Positions 56,827 to 64,000 of a DNA stretch of 64,000 bases are shown here, one piece after another; within the stretch, counting starts at the first letter, position 1; every line of letters begins with the position of its first letter. The stretch is from NCBI GenBank assembly GCA_947502645.1, contig CANNAD010000002.1, positions 620,001 to 684,000 of the forward strand, in the 5' to 3' direction. The notes beneath the pieces are model-generated. The model ran no database searches. It was not told the origin of the DNA and saw only the letters and a program-made list of their open reading frames with translations. Source of the stretch: an uncultured Micrococcaceae bacterium. GTDB taxonomy: Bacteria; Actinomycetota; Actinomycetes; Actinomycetales; Micrococcaceae. Made by a program: the position numbers and the translations under genes.

Positions 56827-57636
56827 CTACTCCCCCAGGGTTGTGCGTTGGATCTGGGCCAGCTGCGATGTACCCAACAGGGCAAGATCCAGCAATTCGT
56901 TCAACTCATCCCGATCGAAGGGAGCGCCCTCCGCGGTCCCCTGCACTTCCACGAACTTTCCACTACCAGTGACGACGACGTTCATGTCCGTCTCCGCGCG
57001 CACATCTTCCACATACGGCAGATCCAACATGGGAACACCGTCGATGATGCCCACGCTCACAGCCGCAACCGTATCCGTCAGCGGCTCCGCCTTCCGGGAA
57101 ATCAGTTTGTTCTCCCGAGCCCAGCGAAGCGCGTCGGCGAGCGCCACATACGCGCCGGTGATCGCCGCGGTGCGTGTACCGCCGTCGGCCTGGAGAACGT
57201 CACAGTCGAGGACGATCGTGTTCTCACCCAACGCTTTCGTGTCAATGACGGAGCGGAGGGAACGACCTATGAGGCGGGAAATCTCGTGTGTCCGTCCGCC
57301 TATTTTGCCCTTGACTGACTCGCGGTCGGAGCGGGTGTTCGTTGCCCGCGGGAGCATGGCGTACTCGGCAGTGACCCAACCGCGTCCCTCGCCCTTGAGC
57401 CAGCGCGGTACCCCTGCGGTCACAGAGGCTGTACACAGCACCCGTGTATTGCCGAATTCGATCAGCGCAGATCCTTCGGCCTGATTGGACCATCCGCGGG
57501 TGATGCTGATGTTGCGCAGCTGGTCAGGCGTACGGCCATCAACACGGCTCCCGCTCCGGGCGGCAGAATCAGCGGAAAGCTCCGTTGGCTGGTTGGTGGT
57601 GGACGCGGACGAAGGGGCTGAACCGTTGACAGTCAT
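56827..57636 (-). CDS. rph: Ribonuclease PH
   Basis: This phosphorolytic 3'-5' exoribonuclease trims tRNA 3' ends and other RNAs, as a hexamer. The protein is 269 aa, with about 30 extra N-terminal residues. [15 protein letters not shown] opens the domain, and [36 protein letters not shown] and DLPYVED are family motifs. It is upstream of rdgB with a 3-bp gap and downstream of the MBL hydrolase gene. Confidence 0.96.
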   Translation of the reverse strand: MTVNGSAPSSASTTNQPTELSADSAARSGSRVDGRTPDQLRNISITRGWSNQAEGSALIEFGNTRVLCTASVTAGVPRWLKGEGRGWVTAEYAMLPRATNTRSDRESVKGKIGGRTHEISRLIGRSLRSVIDTKALGENTIVLDCDVLQADGGTRTAAITGAYVALADALRWARENKLISRKAEPLTDTVAAVSVGIIDGVPMLDLPYVEDVRAETDMNVVVTGSGKFVEVQGTAEGAPFDRDELNELLDLALLGTSQLAQIQRTTLGE

Positions 57637-57676
57637 GTGCCAAGTCTACGGGGAACACGACGGCGCACCGCAGGCA

Positions 57677-58474
57677 CTACACGTGATAGGAGACGCCGGC
57701 GACTGCCACCGCGACCTCTCCCCCATAACTTTCCTGGGCCTCAGCGACGGTGACGACGGCGTCGTTCCACACCGGGATGTGCGTCAGCAGGAGTCTCTGC
57801 GCGTTGGCTGCAGTGGCGACTGCGCCGGCACGCTTGCCGGTCAGGTGAACGCCGGCGACGGCGTCGTCGCGCCCCTCATGGAATGCGGCCTCGCAGAGGA
57901 ATACGTCGGCGTCCCGCGCCGCGTCCTGGAGACCCTGACACGCGTCGGTATCCCCGGAGTAGGCCAGCACGCTGGTGTGACTGTTTCCTGACGCATCAAC
58001 CTCACGGACCTCTACGCGCAGTGCGTAAGCCTCGTCGACGGGGTGTAGTGCGGCGAAAGGTGTCACGGTGAAGGGACCGAACTCGACCGGCTTTTCCCGT
58101 TGCCAGACCTGGAAATCGAAGTCCTCTGTCATGCCGGGGTCCGGGTCCAGCCCATAGGCTGTCGCCATCCGGTGCGCGGTGTCGGCCGGCCCCCATACGG
58201 GCACCCGCGGACGGTTCCATCCGTTGGGGTCCCAGTGGATGGCAACGTGGAGGCCGCAGAGGTCCATGCAATGGTCGGGGTGGAGATGGCTGAGGAAAAC
58301 GGCGTCGATATCCCGCAGATCCAGATAACGCTGGACGGCTCCGAGCGCGCCGTTGCCAAGATCCAGAAGAATTTTCCAGTCACGTTCTCCGTCATTGGCG
58401 GTCAGGAGATAGCACGACGCCGGCGACTGCGGCCCTGGGAATGAGCCGCTGCATCCCACGATGGTCAGCTTCAC
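57677..58474 (-). CDS. MBL-fold metallo-hydrolase (RNase Z-like)
   Basis: The protein is 265 aa with metallo-beta-lactamase fold: [15 protein letters not shown] (HxHxDH near 60), YSGDTDAC (Asp near 172) and LLLTHIPVW (His near 232). It resembles the RNase Z/arylsulfatase-like branch, but lacks the flexible arm of a full tRNase Z. It is conserved between murI and rph in actinobacteria; the substrate is not established. The ATG overlaps the murI stop. Confidence 0.9.
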   Translation of the reverse strand: MKLTIVGCSGSFPGPQSPASCYLLTANDGERDWKILLDLGNGALGAVQRYLDLRDIDAVFLSHLHPDHCMDLCGLHVAIHWDPNGWNRPRVPVWGPADTAHRMATAYGLDPDPGMTEDFDFQVWQREKPVEFGPFTVTPFAALHPVDEAYALRVEVREVDASGNSHTSVLAYSGDTDACQGLQDAARDADVFLCEAAFHEGRDDAVAGVHLTGKRAGAVATAANAQRLLLTHIPVWNDAVVTVAEAQESYGGEVAVAVAGVSYHV

Positions 58475-59445
58475 CGCAGGGTGTCCTGCTCCACGAGGCG
58501 CATCAGACGCTCCCCCGCGTCCTGGGCGCGTTCGGTTCCAGCCTGCTCGTGAGTCTTCATGCTTCCCGTCGGATAGTGTGCTGAAACGTTGTCAATCTGT
58601 TCCACCCGGAGTACTTCCGGCCCCAGGAATCGGCGGGCCAGAACTTCGAAGGACGCTGCGTCTCCGGTGGCCAGGAAATGGTGTCCCGGGCTGGTGCTGC
58701 CCTGGCGCATCAGCGAGTGACGCACCAACGACCTATACACGTCCTTGGCCGTCTCCTCAGCGCTGGAGACGAGAGTGACTCCTTCGCCCATCACGTAGGA
58801 AATCACCCCGGTCAGTAGCGGGTAATGCGTGCAGCCCAGGACCAGTGTGTCGACTCCTGCATCCCGCAGAGGTTCCAGATATTCCTCCGCCGTCGCAAGG
58901 AGCTCCGGCCCTGCCGTGATTCCGGCTTCGACGAAATCCACAAATCGTGGACACGCCGTGGCTGTGATGTGCAATTGCGGTGCGGCTGCGAAAGTGTCCT
59001 CGTAGGCCTTTGAGCCCACGGTCGCCAAGGTCCCTATGACTCCGATCCGGCCTGAGCGCGTAGCTGTGACCGCGCTGCGGACTGCAGGTTGGATCACTTC
59101 CACAACAGGAATGCCGTAACGGGCCGTATACCTCTCGCGAGCATCCCGAAGCACTGCAGATGAAGCCGAATTGCAGGCGATGACCAGAAGTTTGACTCCC
59201 GCATCCACGAGATCATCCATGATGCCCAAAGCGTTGGCTCGAACCTCGGCGATGGGCAGTGGACCATAAGGCGCGTTAGCGGTGTCCCCCACGTAGAGGA
59301 TCGACTCACCGGGCAACTGATCGATCACAGCCCGGGCAACCGTGAGTCCCCCGACACCAGAATCGAAAATACCGATCGGTGCCTCTGTGTTAACGGCCCG
59401 ACGCGCTTCGTCTGCGCCGGTCATCCGGTTGTCAATGGTGGACAT
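58471..59445 (-). CDS. murI: Glutamate racemase
   Basis: MurI makes D-glutamate for peptidoglycan. The protein is 324 aa, with an N-terminal extension and a 40-residue C-terminal tail beyond the usual 270. [17 protein letters not shown] starts the domain near 22. The catalytic cysteines are in [10 protein letters not shown] (near 92) and [10 protein letters not shown] (near 204). It overlaps the MBL gene by ATGA. Confidence 0.96.
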   Translation of the reverse strand: MSTIDNRMTGADEARRAVNTEAPIGIFDSGVGGLTVARAVIDQLPGESILYVGDTANAPYGPLPIAEVRANALGIMDDLVDAGVKLLVIACNSASSAVLRDARERYTARYGIPVVEVIQPAVRSAVTATRSGRIGVIGTLATVGSKAYEDTFAAAPQLHITATACPRFVDFVEAGITAGPELLATAEEYLEPLRDAGVDTLVLGCTHYPLLTGVISYVMGEGVTLVSSAEETAKDVYRSLVRHSLMRQGSTSPGHHFLATGDAASFEVLARRFLGPEVLRVEQIDNVSAHYPTGSMKTHEQAGTERAQDAGERLMRLVEQDTLR

Positions 59446-59531
59446 GGTCCTCCGAGGATATGCGTCCGCATCCGGACTTGGGAATTTCAGGCGTCGTTCC
59501 GTTCGTCACATCACGGACACCGAACCGGTCA

Positions 59532-60095
59532 TTAAACGTCGTCGAGCCCTTCGAGCATGGCCTGCATCAGTGTTTCCTGAAGCCAGGACACAAAGTTGTA
59601 GACGAGGGCCAGATAGGTGTCGACGTCGTCGGCCTTCGCCCAGTCATCGATTCCGTGGAGGCGTTCAGCATCGGCGTCGGACTCAATACCCAACCGGTCG
59701 GCCAGGACCAACCGGACATCATTGAGAGCCCGCGACATCAACTGGGCCTGCTCACCCGTCAGAACCGCCTCACGCTTTTCCACCAGCAGGGCCGCAGCCC
59801 TCAGAGCGCCGATCTTTCCCTCCCGCAGTGAGCGTTCAGTCAGGCGCCGGAACTCAAGGGCTTCCTCGTCATCGTTTCCGACAGCGTTGGGCAGAAGCCG
59901 CAGTAGCGCGGAGTCCTCGGGGACCCGGGCCTGCCCGTCCACACCGACCATTGCTGCCAGCGGATCCTGATGGGCTGGCTCCTCCGGTTCCAACAGCTCG
60001 ATAACGTCCTCGAACAGCCGGCGCAGCAGCTCCCGCTCGCCGGGCTCCAGATAACCGCCGATGCCTCGTCGGGTTCGTTTGAACGCCTTCGCCAT
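59532..60095 (-). CDS. DUF2017 family protein
   Basis: The protein is 187 aa. YLEPGERELLRRLFEDVIEL near the start and a helical C-terminus with ADDVDTYLALVYNFVSWLQE match DUF2017, a helical actinobacterial family always near clpS and murI. Function unknown; linkage to ClpS suggests a role with Clp proteolysis, unproven. It follows clpS by 36 bp and precedes murI by 86 bp. Confidence 0.9.
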   Translation of the reverse strand: MAKAFKRTRRGIGGYLEPGERELLRRLFEDVIELLEPEEPAHQDPLAAMVGVDGQARVPEDSALLRLLPNAVGNDDEEALEFRRLTERSLREGKIGALRAAALLVEKREAVLTGEQAQLMSRALNDVRLVLADRLGIESDADAERLHGIDDWAKADDVDTYLALVYNFVSWLQETLMQAMLEGLDDV

Positions 60096-60131
60096 GATGC
60101 TTCCTCGTTTCCGCTGGGAATCTGGGCAGCC

Positions 60132-60437
60132 CTACGGCTGATCTGCGCGCTGGAACGTGGCCCAGAGCCCATACGAATGCATGGCCAGAGTGTCTTTTTC
60201 TACTTTCTCGCGACTGCCTGTGGCCACCACGGACCGCCCGGCTTCATGGACCTCGAGCATCAACGAATTGGCTTTGGACTCCGAATAGCCAAAGTAACTC
60301 CTGAAAACGTAACTCACGTAGCTCATCAGATTCACCGGATCGTTCCACACAATGACAACCCACGGCACATCACTGATCGTCAACTCTTCGTTGCGGGTTT
60401 CAACCCCGGATTCCCTCACAGGGGTACTCACAGACAT
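60132..60437 (-). CDS. clpS: ATP-dependent Clp protease adaptor ClpS
   Basis: ClpS delivers N-degron substrates to the ClpCP/ClpAP protease. The protein is 101 aa. VPWVVIVWNDPVNLMSYVSY forms the N-degron pocket region (NDPVN), with LMLEVHEAGRSVVATG following. A TACACT box about 8 nt before ATG suggests a leaderless mRNA. It is divergent from pncB and first gene of the clpS-DUF2017-murI-MBL-rph-rdgB run. Confidence 0.96.
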   Translation of the reverse strand: MSVSTPVRESGVETRNEELTISDVPWVVIVWNDPVNLMSYVSYVFRSYFGYSESKANSLMLEVHEAGRSVVATGSREKVEKDTLAMHSYGLWATFQRADQP

Positions 60438-60523
60438 GGCCCCAAGTGTAGTAGCCAGCAGCTCACCGACAGGAACATGTCCATGGGTGTAGGAAAAACC
60501 GTTCCACGACTACAGTTTTGTGT

Positions 60524-61876
60524 GTGAGTACTTCAAGTGAGTGGACCCCGCCGAATTCCGCCCTGTATACGGATCATTATGAGCTCACGATGCTTCAGGC
60601 CTCGCTCCACTCGGGGACCGCGCACAGACGTTCAGTGTTCGAGACCTTCGCGAGGCGGCTGCCCGACGGAAGGCGGTACGGCATTGTTGGCGGAACGGGC
60701 CGTCTTCTCGAGGCACTGGAAACCTTCAGATTCGACGACGCCCAGCTGGCCCACCTCTCCGATACCGCAGTGGTCAACGACGAGACCCTGAAGTGGCTCT
60801 CCGAATACCAGTTCACAGGAAATATCCAGGGCTATGCCGAGGGCGAGGCCTACTTCCCGAACTCTCCCATCCTGACAGTTGAGTCAACGTTCGCTGAGGC
60901 ATGCATCCTGGAGACGCTCGTATTGTCGATCCTCAACCACGACAGCGCCATCGCCTCCGCGGCCTCCCGGATGACAGGCGCAGCAGGAGGGCGGCCGTGT
61001 TTCGAAATGGGTTCCCGGCGCACCCACGAGGAATCCGCCGTCGCCTCTGCCCGTGCATCCGTGATCGCGGGTTTCGAAGGCTCATCCAACCTCGAAGCCG
61101 GACGGCGCTATGGAATTCGGACCATCGGTACTGCAGCTCACTCCTTCACTCTCCTGCACGACACAGAACGGGATGCATTCGCCGCCCAGCTGGCGTCACT
61201 GGGAAACAGCACCTCGCTGCTGGTCGATACCTACGACGTCGAACAGGGAGTTCGAACCGCTGTGGAACTGGCGGGTCCGCAGCTCGGGGCGGTGCGCCTG
61301 GATTCCGGCGACCTCGTGGCCCAGGCGCAGTGGGTCCGCACCCTTCTTGACGATCTTGGCAATCACAACACCCGCATCATGGTGACGTCAGACCTCGACG
61401 AATATGCGATCGCCGCACTCGGGTCAGCGCCGGTGGATTCCTATGGCGTCGGCACGTCACTAGTCACCGGCTCAGGGCATCCCACCGCCGGCATGGTCTA
61501 CAAACTGGTGGCACGAGAAGACAACAACGGCGAGTTCGTGTCTGTGGCCAAGGCCTCAAAAAACAAGGTCAGTATCGGCGGACGCAAACAGGCCCTGCGA
61601 CGCAGGAATGCCATGGGCAAGGCGACGGCCGAAGTGATCAGCATCGGCACGAACTACACCGACGACGGCGACGACCGCCCCCTGCTGGAGCAGTTCGTCA
61701 CCCATGGAGAACTGCTACCGGGTTGGACAGGAGCAGAAGCTGTCACGAGGGCAACAGAACGCCACCGTGATTCCACCGCTGAATTACCGGACGTCGTCCG
61801 CCGGCTACAGCGTGGCGAACCAGTAATACCTACCGAATACCAGTCCGCATCCCATCCGGAACAGGAGCTCCAGTGA
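60524..61876 (+). CDS. pncB: Nicotinate phosphoribosyltransferase
   Basis: PncB makes nicotinate mononucleotide from nicotinate, PRPP and ATP in NAD salvage. The protein is 450 aa. LYTDHYELTMLQASL near 17, the phosphorylatable His in GSRRTHEESAVASARA (near 172), GTAAHSF and VRLDSGDL (near 265) are conserved. GTG 60524 is chosen over TTG 60518 because TACAGT lies 7 nt upstream, the leaderless pattern. It overlaps pncA by 4 nt. Confidence 0.95.
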   Translation: MSTSSEWTPPNSALYTDHYELTMLQASLHSGTAHRRSVFETFARRLPDGRRYGIVGGTGRLLEALETFRFDDAQLAHLSDTAVVNDETLKWLSEYQFTGNIQGYAEGEAYFPNSPILTVESTFAEACILETLVLSILNHDSAIASAASRMTGAAGGRPCFEMGSRRTHEESAVASARASVIAGFEGSSNLEAGRRYGIRTIGTAAHSFTLLHDTERDAFAAQLASLGNSTSLLVDTYDVEQGVRTAVELAGPQLGAVRLDSGDLVAQAQWVRTLLDDLGNHNTRIMVTSDLDEYAIAALGSAPVDSYGVGTSLVTGSGHPTAGMVYKLVAREDNNGEFVSVAKASKNKVSIGGRKQALRRRNAMGKATAEVISIGTNYTDDGDDRPLLEQFVTHGELLPGWTGAEAVTRATERHRDSTAELPDVVRRLQRGEPVIPTEYQSASHPEQELQ

Positions 61877-62481
61877 GTACTGCACTGCTAATTGTTGACG
61901 TCCAGAATGACTTCTGTGAAGGCGGCTCACTCGCCGTACCCGGCGGAGCTGCCCTCGCACAGTCCATCAGCGACCACATCGAAAATAACCGGGAGCGCTA
62001 TGACGTCATAGCCGCCTCTCAGGACTGGCATATCGACCCGGGGTCTCACTTCTCCGATTCACCGGACTTCCAGAAATCCTGGCCGCCGCATTGTGTAGCA
62101 AAAAGCTATGGTGCCGAACTTCATCCTGATCTGGACACCGAGCACATCGACGCCTACTTTCGGAAAGGCGCCTATCAGGCGGCGTACTCCGGGTTCGAAG
62201 GCATCCTCGCCCCCGAAGACGAAGTGCCCACAGGTGAACGCGAAAACGGCGATTCAGAAGATGAAGCCATCAGTCTGGACGACTGGCTGCGCAACAACAA
62301 CATCGACACCGTTGAAGTTGTGGGCATCGCCCTGGACTATTGCGTTCGAGCTACAGCCCTGGACTCCCAACGCGCCGGATACAGCACCGTCGTGCTCAAG
62401 GACCTGACGCGCGGCATTGCCGAAGACAGCATCAACACAGCCTTGAAGGACCTGGAGGACGACGGCGTCGAGCTGGCCTGA
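61873..62481 (+). CDS. pncA: Nicotinamidase
   Basis: PncA hydrolyses nicotinamide to nicotinate, which PncB then uses. The protein is 202 aa, isochorismatase-like fold. Catalytic Asp in VDVQNDFCEGG (near 9), metal-binding DWHIDPGSHF (near 51), Lys in YFRKGAY and Cys in GIALDYCVRATALDS (near 157) are all present. GTG start overlapping the pncB stop, so the two are coupled. Confidence 0.96.
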   Translation: MSTALLIVDVQNDFCEGGSLAVPGGAALAQSISDHIENNRERYDVIAASQDWHIDPGSHFSDSPDFQKSWPPHCVAKSYGAELHPDLDTEHIDAYFRKGAYQAAYSGFEGILAPEDEVPTGERENGDSEDEAISLDDWLRNNNIDTVEVVGIALDYCVRATALDSQRAGYSTVVLKDLTRGIAEDSINTALKDLEDDGVELA

Positions 62482-62487
62482 GCGGGA

Positions 62488-64000
62488 TTACTTGCGCCCG
62501 ATGAACCAGTCCTGAAGCTTGCTCAGGCGTCTCGTGAGTTGATCCTCATCCGCCTGGGCAACTGCTGGACCGCCACAGATCCGCCGTAGCTCGGAGTGCA
62601 CCACACCGTGAGGCGTTCCGGTACGGGCGGACCAGGCAGATACGTTCTTTGCGAGCTGCCCGCGCAGCTCCGTCAACCGTCGGTGATCAGCCACGGACGG
62701 CGACGGTTGAGCTTGCTCAGCGGCGCTCTTACCCCCACGACGGACCAGCTGTTCGCGCTGACGCTCTCTCAACAGGACGGCCACCTGATCAGCATCCAGC
62801 AGCCCTGGGATTCCCAGATAGTCCTGCTCATCTTCGCTGCCGACCGAACCGCCAGCGCCGAACTCACCGCCGTCAAAAAGGACTCGGTCAAACGATGCCT
62901 GGGATTCGAGTGCCTCGAACTTCTGCTTCGTCAGGGAATCCGAGGCTTTTTCCTCGCGGTTCGCCGCCTCCATCAGAGAGTCCTCCAGCGCGAACCCTTC
63001 CTCCGCAAGATGATTCTCCGGCCGATCCAACGCATGGTCCCGCTCCAGCTCCAACTGGTTTGCCAGCTCCATGAGATTCGGCACAGACGGCAGGAAAACG
63101 GATGCAGTCTCCCCGCGCTTTCGGGCACGCACAAAACGGCCCACAGCCTGTGCGAAGAACAACGGAGTGGCCGTGGACGTAGCATAGACGCCCACGGAGA
63201 GCCGGGGAACGTCAACACCTTCAGAGACCATTCGCACAGCAACCATCCAGCGCTGATCGCCAGCTGAGAAGTCCTCAATTTTCTGTGAAGCGCCGGCGTC
63301 GTCAGAAAGAATCACCACTGGTGACTGTCCGGATATCCGCTGGAGCTCTCCGGCATAGGCGCGGGCGTCCTCATGATCCGTCGCGATCACCATCGCCCCG
63401 GCATCTGGAACGGTGCGGCGTACTTCGGTCAGCCGTCTATCCGCCGCAGCGAGCACGGAAGGGATCCACTCCCCCGTCGGATTGAGCGCTGTACGCCAGG
63501 CCTGTGCAGTGATGTCCTTGGTAACAGCAGCCTCCCCGAGGGACGCGGCCATTTCCTCACCGCTGCTCGTCCGCCAGCGCATATTGCCGGAATACGCCAT
63601 GAACATGACGGGCCTCACCACGCTATCCTTCAGCGCATCCCCGTACCCATACGTGTAGTCCGCCTTCGAACGGCGGATCCCGTCCTTGTCCTCGGCATAC
63701 TCCACAAACGGGATCGCAGCCGTGTCCGAACGGAAAGGAGTTCCAGTCAGGGCAAGACGACGGGCCGCCGGCTCAAACGCCTCCCTGATGCCGTCACCCC
63801 AGGACAGGGCATCTCCACCGTGGTGGATTTCGTCAAGGATCACCAGCGTCCGTGCAGCTTCGGTCTTGGCGCGGTGCAGCATGGGCTTGGACGCCACCTG
63901 CGCATACGTCACAGCGACGCCGATGAAACCACTGCCATGCCTGCCGTCGGCGTTCTTGAAGTTGGGGTCAATGGCCAATCCGACCCTGGCAGCCGCATCT
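62488..64000 (-). CDS. DExH-box helicase, C-terminal 503 residues (5' end beyond the window)
   Basis: The frame stays open to the right edge, so the Walker A region is missing. Visible are motif II as LVILDEIHHGG, motif III LALTGTPFRSD, and the second RecA domain with VAVRMVSEGVDVPRLSVGVY and FFAQAVGRFVRAR (motifs V-VI). A C-terminal region of about 200 residues with coiled-coil character follows. It is a superfamily 2 DNA/RNA helicase of the type called DEAD/DEAH helicase in actinobacteria; its process is unknown. It converges with pncA, 6 bp apart. Confidence 0.92.
   Translation of the reverse strand, partial: DAAARVGLAIDPNFKNADGRHGSGFIGVAVTYAQVASKPMLHRAKTEAARTLVILDEIHHGGDALSWGDGIREAFEPAARRLALTGTPFRSDTAAIPFVEYAEDKDGIRRSKADYTYGYGDALKDSVVRPVMFMAYSGNMRWRTSSGEEMAASLGEAAVTKDITAQAWRTALNPTGEWIPSVLAAADRRLTEVRRTVPDAGAMVIATDHEDARAYAGELQRISGQSPVVILSDDAGASQKIEDFSAGDQRWMVAVRMVSEGVDVPRLSVGVYATSTATPLFFAQAVGRFVRARKRGETASVFLPSVPNLMELANQLELERDHALDRPENHLAEEGFALEDSLMEAANREEKASDSLTKQKFEALESQASFDRVLFDGGEFGAGGSVGSEDEQDYLGIPGLLDADQVAVLLRERQREQLVRRGGKSAAEQAQPSPSVADHRRLTELRGQLAKNVSAWSARTGTPHGVVHSELRRICGGPAVAQADEDQLTRRLSKLQDWFIGRK

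Overview
The window is GC-rich and reads as the chromosome of an actinobacterium of the Arthrobacter / Micrococcaceae type. Supporting signs are the gene order clpS - DUF2017 gene - murI - MBL-fold hydrolase - rph - rdgB, many GTG starts, several probable leaderless starts with a TAnnnT box 6-8 nt upstream, a homoprotocatechuate 2,3-dioxygenase of the Arthrobacter globiformis MndD / Brevibacterium HPCD type, an actinobacterial-style SerA with ASB and ACT domains, and an NrtR-nadABC operon. No IS element, phage gene, CRISPR array or integrase was seen. Most of the window is housekeeping or catabolic chromosome.

Layout. 0-8.5 kb, minus strand: a LysR regulator, ilvD, an ilvB leader peptide with attenuator, ilvB-ilvN-ilvC, serA, and the 5' end of metG at the left edge. 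8.7-16.8 kb: a small unknown protein, a 2-hydroxyacid dehydrogenase, a membrane-anchored acidic protein, tRNA-Lys(CTT), a MarR regulator divergent from bcp, tRNA-Leu(TAG), a fasciclin lipoprotein, a peptide-type solute-binding lipoprotein and mqo. 16.9-22.5 kb: an RND exporter and an LLM flavin oxidoreductase - MarR - SDR operon. 22.5-28.2 kb, minus: nrtR-nadA-nadB-nadC-cysteine desulfurase, every junction a 4-nt overlap. 28.2-30.4 kb: an Lrp regulator divergent from an amino acid permease. 30.4-32.8 kb, minus: a SipW-like signal peptidase flanked by two exported proteins carrying matching signal peptides.

33.1-36.3 kb: a 2-oxoacid dehydrogenase operon (E1 alpha, E1 beta) whose E2 is only a lipoyl domain, followed by an alpha/beta hydrolase. 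36.4-38.2 kb: a winged-helix-like protein and a soluble Ser/Thr kinase. 38.3-46.8 kb: a homoprotocatechuate meta-cleavage cluster (FAH-RraA fusion, GntR, DapA-like aldolase, hpaE, hpaD, MHS transporter, IclR). Between hpaD and the convergent transporter lie two tandem, paralogous multi-hairpin units with covarying stems and an identical 10-nt loop. This is the least explained object in the window. 46.8-56 kb: an MFS transporter, sbcCD, an aquaporin, an ADP-ribosylglycohydrolase, an exonuclease-BRCT protein and DedA. 56.2-60.4 kb: rdgB, rph, MBL hydrolase, murI, DUF2017, clpS. 60.5-64 kb: pncB-pncA (NAD salvage) and a truncated DExH helicase at the right edge.

Working together: the ilv block makes branched-chain amino acids under leader-peptide attenuation. 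nrtR-nadABC and pncBA cover de novo and salvage NAD synthesis. The hpa cluster opens homoprotocatechuate and funnels it toward pyruvate and succinic semialdehyde, with GntR and IclR control. All assignments are from reading translations and motifs, without database searches.
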